Notes under the pieces: model-generated
What the model was told of the DNA's origin: nothing
Database searches by the model: none
Seen by the model: the letters and a program-made list of their open reading frames with translations, nothing else
Assembly (NCBI GenBank): GCA_016286665.1
Contig: JAEETX010000017.1
Location: forward strand, 1-40,083
DNA length: 40,083 nucleotides
DNA from: Oscillospiraceae bacterium
Lineage (GTDB): Bacteria > Bacillota > Clostridia > Oscillospirales > Oscillospiraceae
Direction: 5' to 3'
Part shown: piece after piece, positions 32,725 to 39,144 of the stretch
Layout: the number at the start of each line of letters is the position of its first letter
How positions within the stretch are numbered: the first letter of the stretch is position 1
Made by a program: the position numbers and the translations under genes

Positions 32725-33252
32725 ATGAAAAAGACGATACGGATCGTTCTCATCGCCCTGGCGGCGATGCTGGCGCTGGGCATCGCAGCCCTGGCTGTGG
32801 ACGCGGCGACCTCCGCGGGGACGGAGGACGATCCGCTGGTGACCCTGAGCTACATAAACGACGTGTTTGTGCCCTATGTGACGGACCTTTTCCGCAAGGA
32901 CCTGGAGGAGAAGGAGACCGCTCTCCGCACGGATCTGGAGGATCGGGTCGCGGCGCTGGAACGGGCGGGACTGGAAGCCTCCTCCGACGGCAGCAGGTTC
33001 GCTCCGGTGACTCTGGAGGCGGGGCAGACCCTCCTGTGCTCGCAGGGCACGGAAATCCTGCTGCGCAGCGGCAGGGCTGTCGCCGCGTCCTCCGACGGCG
33101 CCGGCCTGGCGGACACCGGGACCTCCGGCAGCCTGAGCGGCGGGGAGGCGCTGGCGGTGAACCATATGTATATGGCAACCGGCGACGGCGTAGGCGTCCG
33201 CGCCGAGGAGACGGCGACGATCCTGGTGCGGGGCGAATACACCATCTCCTGA
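32725..33252 (+). CDS. Secreted protein of unknown function
   Basis: A 175-residue protein with a signal peptide ([20 protein letters not shown], cut near AALAVDA). The first residues closely resemble those of the NlpC/P60 protein encoded at 25378. A coiled-coil segment follows (about 50-85: FRKDLEEKETALRTDLEDRV), then a beta-rich Gly/Ala/Ser domain (VTLEAGQTLLCSQGTEILLR onwards) like small surface proteins in many gut Firmicutes. The start at 32725 has only a weak GAGAG site. A terminator follows the gene. Confidence 0.75.
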   Translation: MKKTIRIVLIALAAMLALGIAALAVDAATSAGTEDDPLVTLSYINDVFVPYVTDLFRKDLEEKETALRTDLEDRVAALERAGLEASSDGSRFAPVTLEAGQTLLCSQGTEILLRSGRAVAASSDGAGLADTGTSGSLSGGEALAVNHMYMATGDGVGVRAEETATILVRGEYTIS

Positions 33253-33268
33253 TCGAACGAAGAAAGGA

Positions 33269-33299
33269 AGGACCGGCGGAGAGCGCCGGTCCTGTTTTT
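33269..33299 (+). terminator. Terminator after the secreted-protein gene
   Basis: A 10-bp perfect stem (AGGACCGGCG / CGCCGGTCCT) with a 5-base loop and then GTTTTT. It ends only 5 bases before the next proposed start codon. Confidence 0.85.
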
Positions 33300-33303
33300 G
33301 TCC

Positions 33304-33876
33304 ATGGAACTGACGGCGCTGACGGGCGTTTATCCGGTCATGGAGGGAACGCGGGAAGCGGGCACCCTGGAGGTGCGCCGACAGGGAGGCTATCTGCGCT
33401 TTCAGGCGGCCTGCCGGTCGCGGGGGCGGGAAGTGAAGCGCCTCCTGGCCCGCGGAGCGGAAAATGCCGTGAGCCTCGGCGTGCTGATCCCGCGGGGGGA
33501 CCTCTGGTGCCTGGACAAGCGCTTTTCCCCGGCGGAGCTGCGCGCCCTGGGTCTGGAGGAGATCCGCGCGTGCTTCCTCCCCCGGCCAGAAGGGGGCTGG
33601 CAGCCGGAGCCGGAGCCGGGCAGGCTGCTGGCTGACGGACTCTTGCGGCGTCTTTGCCGGGGGGCGCAGGGCGCGCTGATTTGTCAGGATGCGGGGAAAA
33701 CGCTGCTGGCGCTGCCCCTCCGGTCGCCCTTCCCCCTGCTGCCGGCATTCTGCATGGGCAGCCCGCGGCAGCTGGAGGGCAAGACCTATCTCGTTTTTTC
33801 GGTTTTTGAGGGCCGGTTGGGGATGATTTCCCCAAAGGAGGGGCAGAATAGAAGCGGCGACCCCAAAAACCGATGA
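33304..33876 (+). CDS. Hypothetical protein
   Basis: A 190-residue protein (MELTALTGVYPVMEGTREAG, then TLEVRRQGGYLRFQAACRSR). It is rich in Arg/Leu, with repeated beta-strand-like segments; no known motif. The ATG at 33304 lies directly behind a terminator hairpin and lacks a Shine-Dalgarno site, so initiation is unclear; the frame stays open and its composition fits coding DNA. It overlaps nothing and ends 15 bases before the first coat-like gene, so it could be the first gene of that group. Another in-frame ATG lies at 33340. Confidence 0.6.
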   Translation: MELTALTGVYPVMEGTREAGTLEVRRQGGYLRFQAACRSRGREVKRLLARGAENAVSLGVLIPRGDLWCLDKRFSPAELRALGLEEIRACFLPRPEGGWQPEPEPGRLLADGLLRRLCRGAQGALICQDAGKTLLALPLRSPFPLLPAFCMGSPRQLEGKTYLVFSVFEGRLGMISPKEGQNRSGDPKNR

Positions 33877-33891
33877 AACGGGAGTGAAAAC

Positions 33892-34077
33892 ATGGCAAAT
33901 CTGACGACCAAGGAACTGACCGCGCTGGACGACCAGATCCGGCATGAGCAGGTGCTGGTGAAGAAGTATCAGGCGATGGCCTGCCTCTGCACCGACGCCA
34001 AGGTACAGGGCGACCTGAGGAGCATCGCGGACAAGCACCAGAAGCACTGCGACACGCTGCTGGGCTTTTTGCAGTAA
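33892..34077 (+). CDS. Small CotF-like coat protein
   Basis: A 61-residue helical protein (MANLTTKELTALDDQIRHEQ, then VLVKKYQAMACLC). It resembles the first half of CotF-type spore coat proteins, which have a ferritin-like two-helix pattern. It pairs with the next gene, 13 bases downstream. GGGAG precedes the ATG. A spore or mother-cell role is inferred from this family. Confidence 0.8.
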   Translation: MANLTTKELTALDDQIRHEQVLVKKYQAMACLCTDAKVQGDLRSIADKHQKHCDTLLGFLQ

Positions 34078-34090
34078 GGAGGCGGAGAGA

Positions 34091-34366
34091 ATGACGAATC
34101 CCGATCAGTGCGCGAATCTCTATGACGTGAAGGAAGTGCTGGGGGACTGTCTGTCGAGCCAGAAGCAGATCACCGCCGCCTACAATACCTTTGCCGGCGA
34201 GTGTGTGGATCCCAGGCTCCGCAATGCCTTCCTGAACATCCTGGACGAGGAGCATTGCATCCAGGCGGACATCTTCAAGGACCTGAACGCCCACGGCTGG
34301 TATCTGCCGGAGCAGGCGGAGCAGCAGAAGATCACCCAGACCCGCAATCAGCTGACCCGGGGCTGA
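34091..34366 (+). CDS. CotF-family spore coat protein
   Basis: A 91-residue protein with the CotF pattern: DVKEVLGDCLSSQKQITAAY, then ECVDPRLRNAFLNILDEEHCI and NAHGWYLPEQAEQQKI. The two helical halves fit the ferritin-like CotF fold, and the ending with GWY...A is typical. AAGGAGG precedes the ATG. It is probably made in the mother cell during sporulation and deposited on the coat. Confidence 0.88.
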   Translation: MTNPDQCANLYDVKEVLGDCLSSQKQITAAYNTFAGECVDPRLRNAFLNILDEEHCIQADIFKDLNAHGWYLPEQAEQQKITQTRNQLTRG

Positions 34367-34419
34367 GCGGACAGAAGAACGTCGAAGGGCTTCGTGCCCG
34401 AAAAACAGCGCGCAGATTT

Positions 34420-34458
34420 CAGCCGTCCCTTTTCAGGGGGCGGCTGATTGCTTTTTTT
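34420..34458 (+). terminator. Terminator of the coat-gene unit
   Basis: Stem CAGCCGTCCC / GGGGGCGGCTG (one G-T or bulge, 34420-34446) with a TTTTCA loop, then ATTGC and seven T. Strong intrinsic terminator. Confidence 0.88.
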
Positions 34459-34525
34459 CGCGCCGGATCGCGGGATCGACGGCGTTTCGGAAAAGCGGCA
34501 GCAGGATTCTGCGCGCAGAGGGGGG

Positions 34526-34554
34526 TTTTCACTGCCGGAAAAGCGTGCTATAAT
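34526..34554 (+). promoter_or_regulatory. Promoter of the ECF sigma operon
   Basis: TTTTCA (34526-34531), 17-base spacer, TATAAT (34549-34554) with TGC before the -10 (extended -10), 39 bases before ATG 34594. This looks like a housekeeping promoter rather than a self-recognised ECF promoter. Confidence 0.65.
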
Positions 34555-34593
34555 TATAAAAATATCCGGAAGGGAAAGCGGGGAGGCGGGAGG

Positions 34594-35142
34594 ATGCACC
34601 GGTCTGACGAAGAACTGTATCGCGTTTTTCTCGCCGAGGGCAGCGAGGACACCCTGCGGGAGCTGCTGGTGCGCCACCGGGAAAGCCTGACCCTCTTTCT
34701 CTACGGCTATGTCCGCAATATGGAGGACGCGGAGGAACTGATGCTGGACGCCTTTGCCGCCGCCGCCGCGCGCACCTCCGTGTGGGCGGGAAGAAGCAGC
34801 TTCCGGACCTGGCTGTTCGCCATCGGACGGCACCTGGCGCTGCGGCAGCTGAAGCGCCGGCGGGAAGCGCCGCCCCAGGTATCGGAGGAGGCCGGCGCAT
34901 CCCCGGAGCTGGAGCTGCTGCGCGCCGAGCGCAGCCGGCAGCTCTATGAAGCGCTGGAGCGTCTGAACCCGGAATACCGGCAGGCGCTTTATCTGATCTA
35001 TTTTGAGGATATGAGCGGCGATGAAGCGGCCAAGGTCATGGGCAGGAGCAGAAAGCAGGTCTATAATCTGACGGAGCGGGGAAAGAAAGCCCTCCGCGCC
35101 GAGCTGGAAAGGATGGGATTCGATGATGCGCAGCACGGATGA
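34594..35142 (+). CDS. ECF-type RNA polymerase sigma factor
   Basis: A 182-residue sigma-70 family protein with only regions 2 and 4. Region 2 covers about 20-95 (LLVRHRESLTLFLYGYVRNM, EDAEELMLDAFA, then RSSFRTWLFAIGRHLALRQL). Region 4 is at about 115-170 (YEALERLNPEYRQALYLIYF, then EDMSGDEAAKVMGRSRKQVY), a normal HTH. GGAGG precedes the ATG. It is the first gene of a five-gene signalling unit and overlaps the next gene by 20 bases. It should direct RNA polymerase to promoters for a membrane or envelope response. Confidence 0.93.
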   Translation: MHRSDEELYRVFLAEGSEDTLRELLVRHRESLTLFLYGYVRNMEDAEELMLDAFAAAAARTSVWAGRSSFRTWLFAIGRHLALRQLKRRREAPPQVSEEAGASPELELLRAERSRQLYEALERLNPEYRQALYLIYFEDMSGDEAAKVMGRSRKQVYNLTERGKKALRAELERMGFDDAQHG

Positions 35143-35443
35143 ACAGCTTCGGCTCGTCCGGAACAGAGCGTCGAAGCTGCGCATGCGTCGCAGGCGCATG
35201 CTTCGCCGGGGCGCGGCGGCGGGCTGCCTCCTGCCGGCGGCGGTCCTGGGCTTCCTTCTGCCGAGCGTGGAGGGAAGCGCTGCGATCGGCGCCGGCGCCG
35301 TCTATGGAAGCGTCATCCTCACCTCACCGGCGCTGAGCTATATCGTCGTCGCCATCCTGGCCTTCATCCTGGGCGCGTGCGTCACTCTGCTCTGCCTTCA
35401 TCGCCGCGGACGGACGGGAAGCCCGGAGGAGGAAGAACAGTGA
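35123..35443 (+). CDS. Small two-TM protein, candidate anti-sigma factor
   Basis: A 106-residue protein. A highly basic cytosolic N-terminus (about 1-30, RNRASKLRMRRRRMLRRG) precedes a membrane segment (about 31-47, GCLLPAAVLGFLLP). A short outside part follows (EGSAAIGAGAVYGS), then a second helix (about 72-92, YIVVAILAFILGACVTLLCL) and a charged tail. It overlaps the sigma gene, as anti-sigma genes do, but has no recognised ASD motif (the HxxxCxxC signature is absent). A near-homologue lies at 36963. Gene order and topology support an anti-sigma or sensor role; this is inference. Confidence 0.75.
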   Translation: MMRSTDEQLRLVRNRASKLRMRRRRMLRRGAAAGCLLPAAVLGFLLPSVEGSAAIGAGAVYGSVILTSPALSYIVVAILAFILGACVTLLCLHRRGRTGSPEEEEQ

Positions 35444-36207
35444 TCGGCGAAATCCTCCAGCTGCTGATGCTTCTGCTGCTCCTGATCGTCTGCTTTCGCT
35501 ATGCGCGCCGGGCGGAGGATAATCTCTATCTGATCTTCACAGCGCTTTCCTTCGCCACGCTGATGCTCAGCGACCTGTATTATCTGACCCACAGTCATCT
35601 GCGGGAAGGGATGCGCGTGCCCTTCGCCGCCAATGATATCGCAGACTTCGGGATGTTCCTGCTCATGAGCACCGCCCTCAGCACCGCCCTGGGCAGGCGC
35701 AGGCAGCGGACAGGCGTCACCATTGCCGCCATGGCCTTCGCCGCGGCCAATGTCGCCCTTTGGATCGGCTGGTCCGGCGAGTGGGTGCGGGATATCTTCG
35801 GCGGACTGTCCTACGGCTGGTTCATCTGCGTCTGCTTCAATTCCCTGTACCAGACGGAGGCGCTGTGCCGTATCGAGCGGACCGCTCTGTGGGCGGCCTG
35901 CGCCCTGCTGATCGCGGTGCAGACGGCCGGTTTCTTTGTGCCGGCGGGATTGAAAACGCCCCTGAATACCGGGGCGACCGGGGTGCTGGCTGCGGTGGAA
36001 ATCTGGCTCCTCGCCCGGTTCCTTCTGTCTCTGCGGCGGGAACACCGCGCGGACGCGACCCTGAGCCTCGGCTTTACCGGCTACATGTGGGTGACCCTCT
36101 CCATGTATATGTCCGACGGCGTGGCATACGTTGTCTTTGCCAATGCGTTCACCCTGCATCTGCTCCTGGTCCTGCTGGCGGTCCGAAAGAAGGTGAAGGC
36201 GGCATGA
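35440..36207 (+). CDS. Polytopic membrane protein of the sigma cassette
   Basis: A 255-residue protein with seven or eight membrane segments (for example ILQLLMLLLLLIVCFRY, LYLIFTALSFATLML, ALWAACALLIAVQTAGFFV and AFTLHLLLVLLAV), with short loops. No known family can be named. It starts at GTG 35440, overlapping the upstream stop in a GTGA junction, and its own TGA overlaps the ATG of the PrsW-like gene (ATGA). Such tight coupling suggests that the product works with the protease and the two-TM protein, perhaps as a sensor. Confidence 0.8.
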   Translation: MIGEILQLLMLLLLLIVCFRYARRAEDNLYLIFTALSFATLMLSDLYYLTHSHLREGMRVPFAANDIADFGMFLLMSTALSTALGRRRQRTGVTIAAMAFAAANVALWIGWSGEWVRDIFGGLSYGWFICVCFNSLYQTEALCRIERTALWAACALLIAVQTAGFFVPAGLKTPLNTGATGVLAAVEIWLLARFLLSLRREHRADATLSLGFTGYMWVTLSMYMSDGVAYVVFANAFTLHLLLVLLAVRKKVKAA

Positions 36208-36842
36208 TCTATTCCGAAAATATCCTGCTCTGCATCAGCATCCCCCTGCTGCTGACCGCCGTTTACACGCGGGGCGCGTCCCGGAGAAGCCTCGCCGCCT
36301 TTCTCGCCGGCATGCTGACCTGCCTGCTGAGCAGCTACATCAGCGGATATCTGACGCTGCTGGCGGGGATGGACCTGAATGCCAGCGCCGTCTACATATC
36401 TCCCACGGCGGAGGAGATCATGAAGCTGCTGCCCCTTCTTTTTTACCTGTTCGTCTACCGTCCGGGAGAAATGACCCTGGCGACCTTCGCCATCTCCCTG
36501 GGGGCGGGCTTCGCCACATTTGAGAATTGCTGCTATCTCCTTGCCACCGGCTCCGAGAGCCTGGCCTTCACCCTGATCCGGGGCCTGGCGGTGGGCGTGA
36601 TGCATATCGTCTGCATGCTGGCGATGTCCCTGTCTCTGATCATGGTCCGGCGATACCGGGTCTTCACCCTGGCCACGGTGGTTGGCTGCCTCTCCCAGGC
36701 GGTGGTCTTTCACGCCCTGTATAACCTTCTGGTTTCCGTTCCGGGTCCGTCTGCCTACGTGGGCTACGTGCTCCCCATCGTGACGGCCGTCGCTTTCTAC
36801 TGGCCCTACCGAAAGCTCCGGCAGGCCTGGCGGCAGTCATGA
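36204..36842 (+). CDS. PrsW-family intramembrane metalloprotease
   Basis: A 212-residue membrane protein that carries every PrsW motif: EEIMK (E70, E71, K74), GFATFEN (103-108), a central H134 (LAVGVMH) and HALYN (H170, N174). About six helices are visible. PrsW in Bacillus subtilis makes the first cut in the anti-sigma factor RsiW and so frees SigW. Here the gene ends a unit of an ECF sigma, a two-TM protein and a polytopic protein, which strongly suggests the same kind of control. ATG 36204 overlaps the previous stop. Confidence 0.9.
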   Translation: MIYSENILLCISIPLLLTAVYTRGASRRSLAAFLAGMLTCLLSSYISGYLTLLAGMDLNASAVYISPTAEEIMKLLPLLFYLFVYRPGEMTLATFAISLGAGFATFENCCYLLATGSESLAFTLIRGLAVGVMHIVCMLAMSLSLIMVRRYRVFTLATVVGCLSQAVVFHALYNLLVSVPGPSAYVGYVLPIVTAVAFYWPYRKLRQAWRQS

Positions 36843-36857
36843 GCGCAGGATTTTTCT

Positions 36858-36903
36858 GCGAAAAAAGTCGATTTTTGGTGAGTAAAACCGCGAAAAAAGG
36901 CGA
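36858..36903 (+). promoter_or_regulatory. Pair of direct repeats upstream of the LytTR operon
   Basis: GCGAAAAAAGTCGA (36858-36871) and GCGAAAAAAGGCGA (36890-36903) match at 13 of 14 positions and start 32 bp apart, about three helical turns. They are 60 bases before the next ATG and could be operator sites for a dimeric regulator. They lie in a spacer that also contains AT-rich T/A tracts. No clear sigma-A promoter is seen with them. Confidence 0.5.
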
Positions 36904-36962
36904 CTAAGGAGTAGAAGCACAGAGAATGCGCCGGGAGCGGGCCGGAAAAGGAGGCGGAAGAA

Positions 36963-37328
36963 ATGCGATACGATGCGGATGAAGCCCTGCGGAAAACGCT
37001 GGAGCGCGCTTCCGCCTTGCGGAAACGCGCTTGGCAGCGCCAGAAGCTCGCCTTGTCTGCGATCTCGGGCGGCTGTCTGTGCGCCCTGCTGGCGATGGGT
37101 TATGCGCTGGCTTCTTCCGGCACTGCCCTGGCGGAAGCGGACTACGGCGCGTTTTTGCTGCCCAGCAACGCGGGCGGCTATGTCCTGGCGGGCGTTCTTG
37201 CTTTCGTGCTGGGCGTGCTGGTGACCCTGGCCTGTCTCCGCCGCCGCATCGGCAGCGCTCCTTCTTCCGGGAAGGACCCCGGCGGAGAAGAAGGGGAAGA
37301 AGGCCGGGAAGGGACCGGGGAGAGATAA
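36963..37328 (+). CDS. Small two-TM protein, paralogue of the 35123 gene
   Basis: A 121-residue protein with the same plan: a basic cytosolic start (about 1-30, KTLERASALRKRAWQRQKLA), a first helix (about 31-52), a short outside loop (EADYGAFLLPSNAGG) and a second helix (about 73-92, YVLAGVLAFVLGVLVTLACL), then a charged tail rich in Glu/Gly. The second helix and its flanks closely match those of the 35123 product (YIVVAILAFILGACVTLLCL). GGAGG precedes ATG 36963. It is followed at once (1-base gap) by a LytTR gene, so it may be the input partner of those regulators. Confidence 0.75.
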   Translation: MRYDADEALRKTLERASALRKRAWQRQKLALSAISGGCLCALLAMGYALASSGTALAEADYGAFLLPSNAGGYVLAGVLAFVLGVLVTLACLRRRIGSAPSSGKDPGGEEGEEGREGTGER

Positions 37329-37329
37329 A

Positions 37330-38025
37330 GTGGGTCTGGTATGCGCCAAGACGGTGCGCTCGGAGATCTGCACGGCGTCGGAAGACCTGGCGGCGCGGCT
37401 GAAAACCCTGCTGGAACGCTGGGCGCTCAACGAATGCGTCCGCCTGTCGGTGGAAAGAACGGAAAGCTTTCTCCCTGCCGGCAGCAGGAGCCCGGAGCTG
37501 TTGTTTCTGGATATGGACAGCGTGGAGCTGCCGGAGCAGGGAAGGTCAGAGCGGGAGAAGGGCGGCCTGGTCGTCATTTCCAGGGATGCGGGCCGTGCGA
37601 TCCACTCCTATCGCTGGCATCCCTCCGCATTCCTGAAACCGGATTTTGACGAGCGCCGCTTTTCGGAGGTTATGAGCGCCTGCGAAAAACACTGGCAGGC
37701 GGGGCGCATCTGCCTGGAATCGCCCTATCTGCGGCGGGCCTTTCGCCTGCCCCTGGGCCGCATCCGCTATGTGGAGGCGTCGGCGCATTACTGCATGTTC
37801 CATCAGGGAAAGCAGCTCGTCCGCTTCCGCTTTGCCGCCGGAGAGCTGGAGGAGCTGCTGCCCAAGCCGCCCTTTGTCCGCTGCCATCGGAGCTATTTTG
37901 TCCACATGGGCGCCGTGACGGGGATGACCTACACGACGCTGACCCTGCGCGACGGCGCGGGTCTGCCCCTGGGAAGAACCTATGTCCGCTCGGTGCGGGA
38001 AGCCCTGGACGATTGGAAGGCGTGA
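37330..38025 (+). CDS. LytTR-family transcription regulator with a degenerate receiver
   Basis: A 231-residue protein. The N-terminal ~125 residues align in outline with a receiver domain (LLFLDMDS, later FLKPDF), but the acidic pair at the start is missing (VCAKTVRSE). The C-terminal ~100 residues form a LytTR DNA-binding domain (RLPLGRIRYVEASAHYCMFH, then FVRCHRSYFVHMGAVTGM). It starts with GTG 37330, preceded by GGGGAG and 1 base after the two-TM stop. It may be phosphorylation-independent, or may act as a partner of the next gene. Confidence 0.85.
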   Translation: MGLVCAKTVRSEICTASEDLAARLKTLLERWALNECVRLSVERTESFLPAGSRSPELLFLDMDSVELPEQGRSEREKGGLVVISRDAGRAIHSYRWHPSAFLKPDFDERRFSEVMSACEKHWQAGRICLESPYLRRAFRLPLGRIRYVEASAHYCMFHQGKQLVRFRFAAGELEELLPKPPFVRCHRSYFVHMGAVTGMTYTTLTLRDGAGLPLGRTYVRSVREALDDWKA

Positions 38026-38052
38026 ACCGGCGTTTACGAAAGGGGAAGAGCA

Positions 38053-38763
38053 ATGACGATTTCCATTCTGGTCTGCGACGATCTGCCGGAGGAAAGGTTG
38101 AATCTCATCCGCATGCTCCGGCGCTATGAACAGGGGAACGATCTTGAGCTGCGCCTGGAAACGGCGGCGGACGGCAGCGAGCTGCTGAGCATGTGGCGGC
38201 CGGAGCGGTGGGATCTGATCTTCCTGGATATTTTCATGCCCCAGATCGACGGGGTCGAGGCCGCCAGGAGGCTTCGCAGGAAGGACGACAATGTGGAGAT
38301 CGTCTTTGCCACCACCAGCCGGCGGCACGGCATGGACGGTTATGAGATCCACGCGCTGGATTATCTCGCCAAGCCCTTCAGCCAGCCGGATGTGGACAGC
38401 GTGATGGACTGGTTCCTGCAGCAGCGCGCCGAGAAGCGCCGGGAGCTGACGGTGCGCACCTCCGCGGGGGAGGAGGTCCTCCGGACGAAGAATATCCTGT
38501 ATATCGAAAGCCGCGGGCATGCCTGCGTCATCCACGCCACGGAGCAGGAGCTCAGCGTGCGGGGCAGCATCGACGAGCTGGCAGCATCGCTGGATACGTC
38601 TTTCTTCCGCTGCCACAAGAGCTTCCTCCTGAATTTCGCCCATGTTTCAAAGATCGAGCAGCGCGCTTTCCGCCTGGACAGCGGCGAAAGCGTGCCCATC
38701 AGCGCGGCGAACCTGAGCCGCAGCAAAACGGCGCTGCTGGAATGGCGGACCAGGCTGTCCTGA
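38053..38763 (+). CDS. LytTR-family response regulator
   Basis: A 236-residue regulator with a complete receiver: acidic pair (CDD), phospho-acceptor D in LIFLDIFMP, T/S in FATTS and K in LAKPF (about 1-115). A LytTR DNA-binding domain follows (about 135-236: LRTKNILYIESRGHACVIHA, then FFRCHKSFLLNFAHVSKI). It is a normal AgrA/LytR-type protein that binds pairs of direct repeats. No histidine kinase is visible in this window. It ends the operon and is followed by a terminator. Confidence 0.93.
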   Translation: MTISILVCDDLPEERLNLIRMLRRYEQGNDLELRLETAADGSELLSMWRPERWDLIFLDIFMPQIDGVEAARRLRRKDDNVEIVFATTSRRHGMDGYEIHALDYLAKPFSQPDVDSVMDWFLQQRAEKRRELTVRTSAGEEVLRTKNILYIESRGHACVIHATEQELSVRGSIDELAASLDTSFFRCHKSFLLNFAHVSKIEQRAFRLDSGESVPISAANLSRSKTALLEWRTRLS

Positions 38764-38771
38764 ACAGAACG

Positions 38772-38810
38772 AAACGGACGTTTTCCCCAGTCGGGAAAAC
38801 GTCCGTTTTT
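38772..38810 (+). terminator. Terminator after the LytTR operon
   Basis: A 16-bp perfect stem (AAACGGACGTTTTCCC and complement) with a 5-base loop, then T residues. It also abuts the stop of the minus-strand broken gene. Confidence 0.88.
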
Positions 38811-39144
38811 CATGAGGACCAATACTGCATGCCCATGCCGCCGGACATCGGCATCCTGATCATGGCGTCCTTCTGCTGCAGCTGTGCCTGAAGCTGCTGG
38901 ATCATGGCCTCCTGCTCCCGGATCCAGGCCTGAAGGGAGGCGTCGAATCCGCCCTCCGGCAACGCGTCTGAGGTGTCCGGGTTTTGCTCAGGTCCACCCG
39001 ATGGCCCATCTGCTCCGCCGTGGGCGCCGCGGTGCCCGCCCGCAGGGCCTCCGGGGGGGCTGGGCCGGCGCGGTATCCTTCCTCGGGGCGGCGTTTCCCC
39101 GCTTGCGTTCTGCGTAAGTATAGCCCCTCTTGAATCTCTTTTCC
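38810..39144 (-). pseudogene. Broken Gln/Met-rich protein gene (at least two frame changes)
   Basis: Minus-strand codons that look translated lie in three frames. From the left of the gene: RFKRGYTYAERKRGNAAPRK, then a switch near a run of seven C (39059-39053 on the plus strand are G) to PEALRAGTAAPTAEQMGHRV, then a switch near AAAACCC to DTSDALPEGGFDASLQAWIR and EQEAMIQQLQAQLQQKDAM, ending MGMQYWSS and a TGA at 38812-38810. No ATG starts the intact part; a TTG near 38962 could start a 50-residue product. The ending recalls the Met/Gln-rich tail of the neighbouring gene, so this may be a related copy. Either real decay or base-call errors at homopolymers could explain it. Confidence 0.5.
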
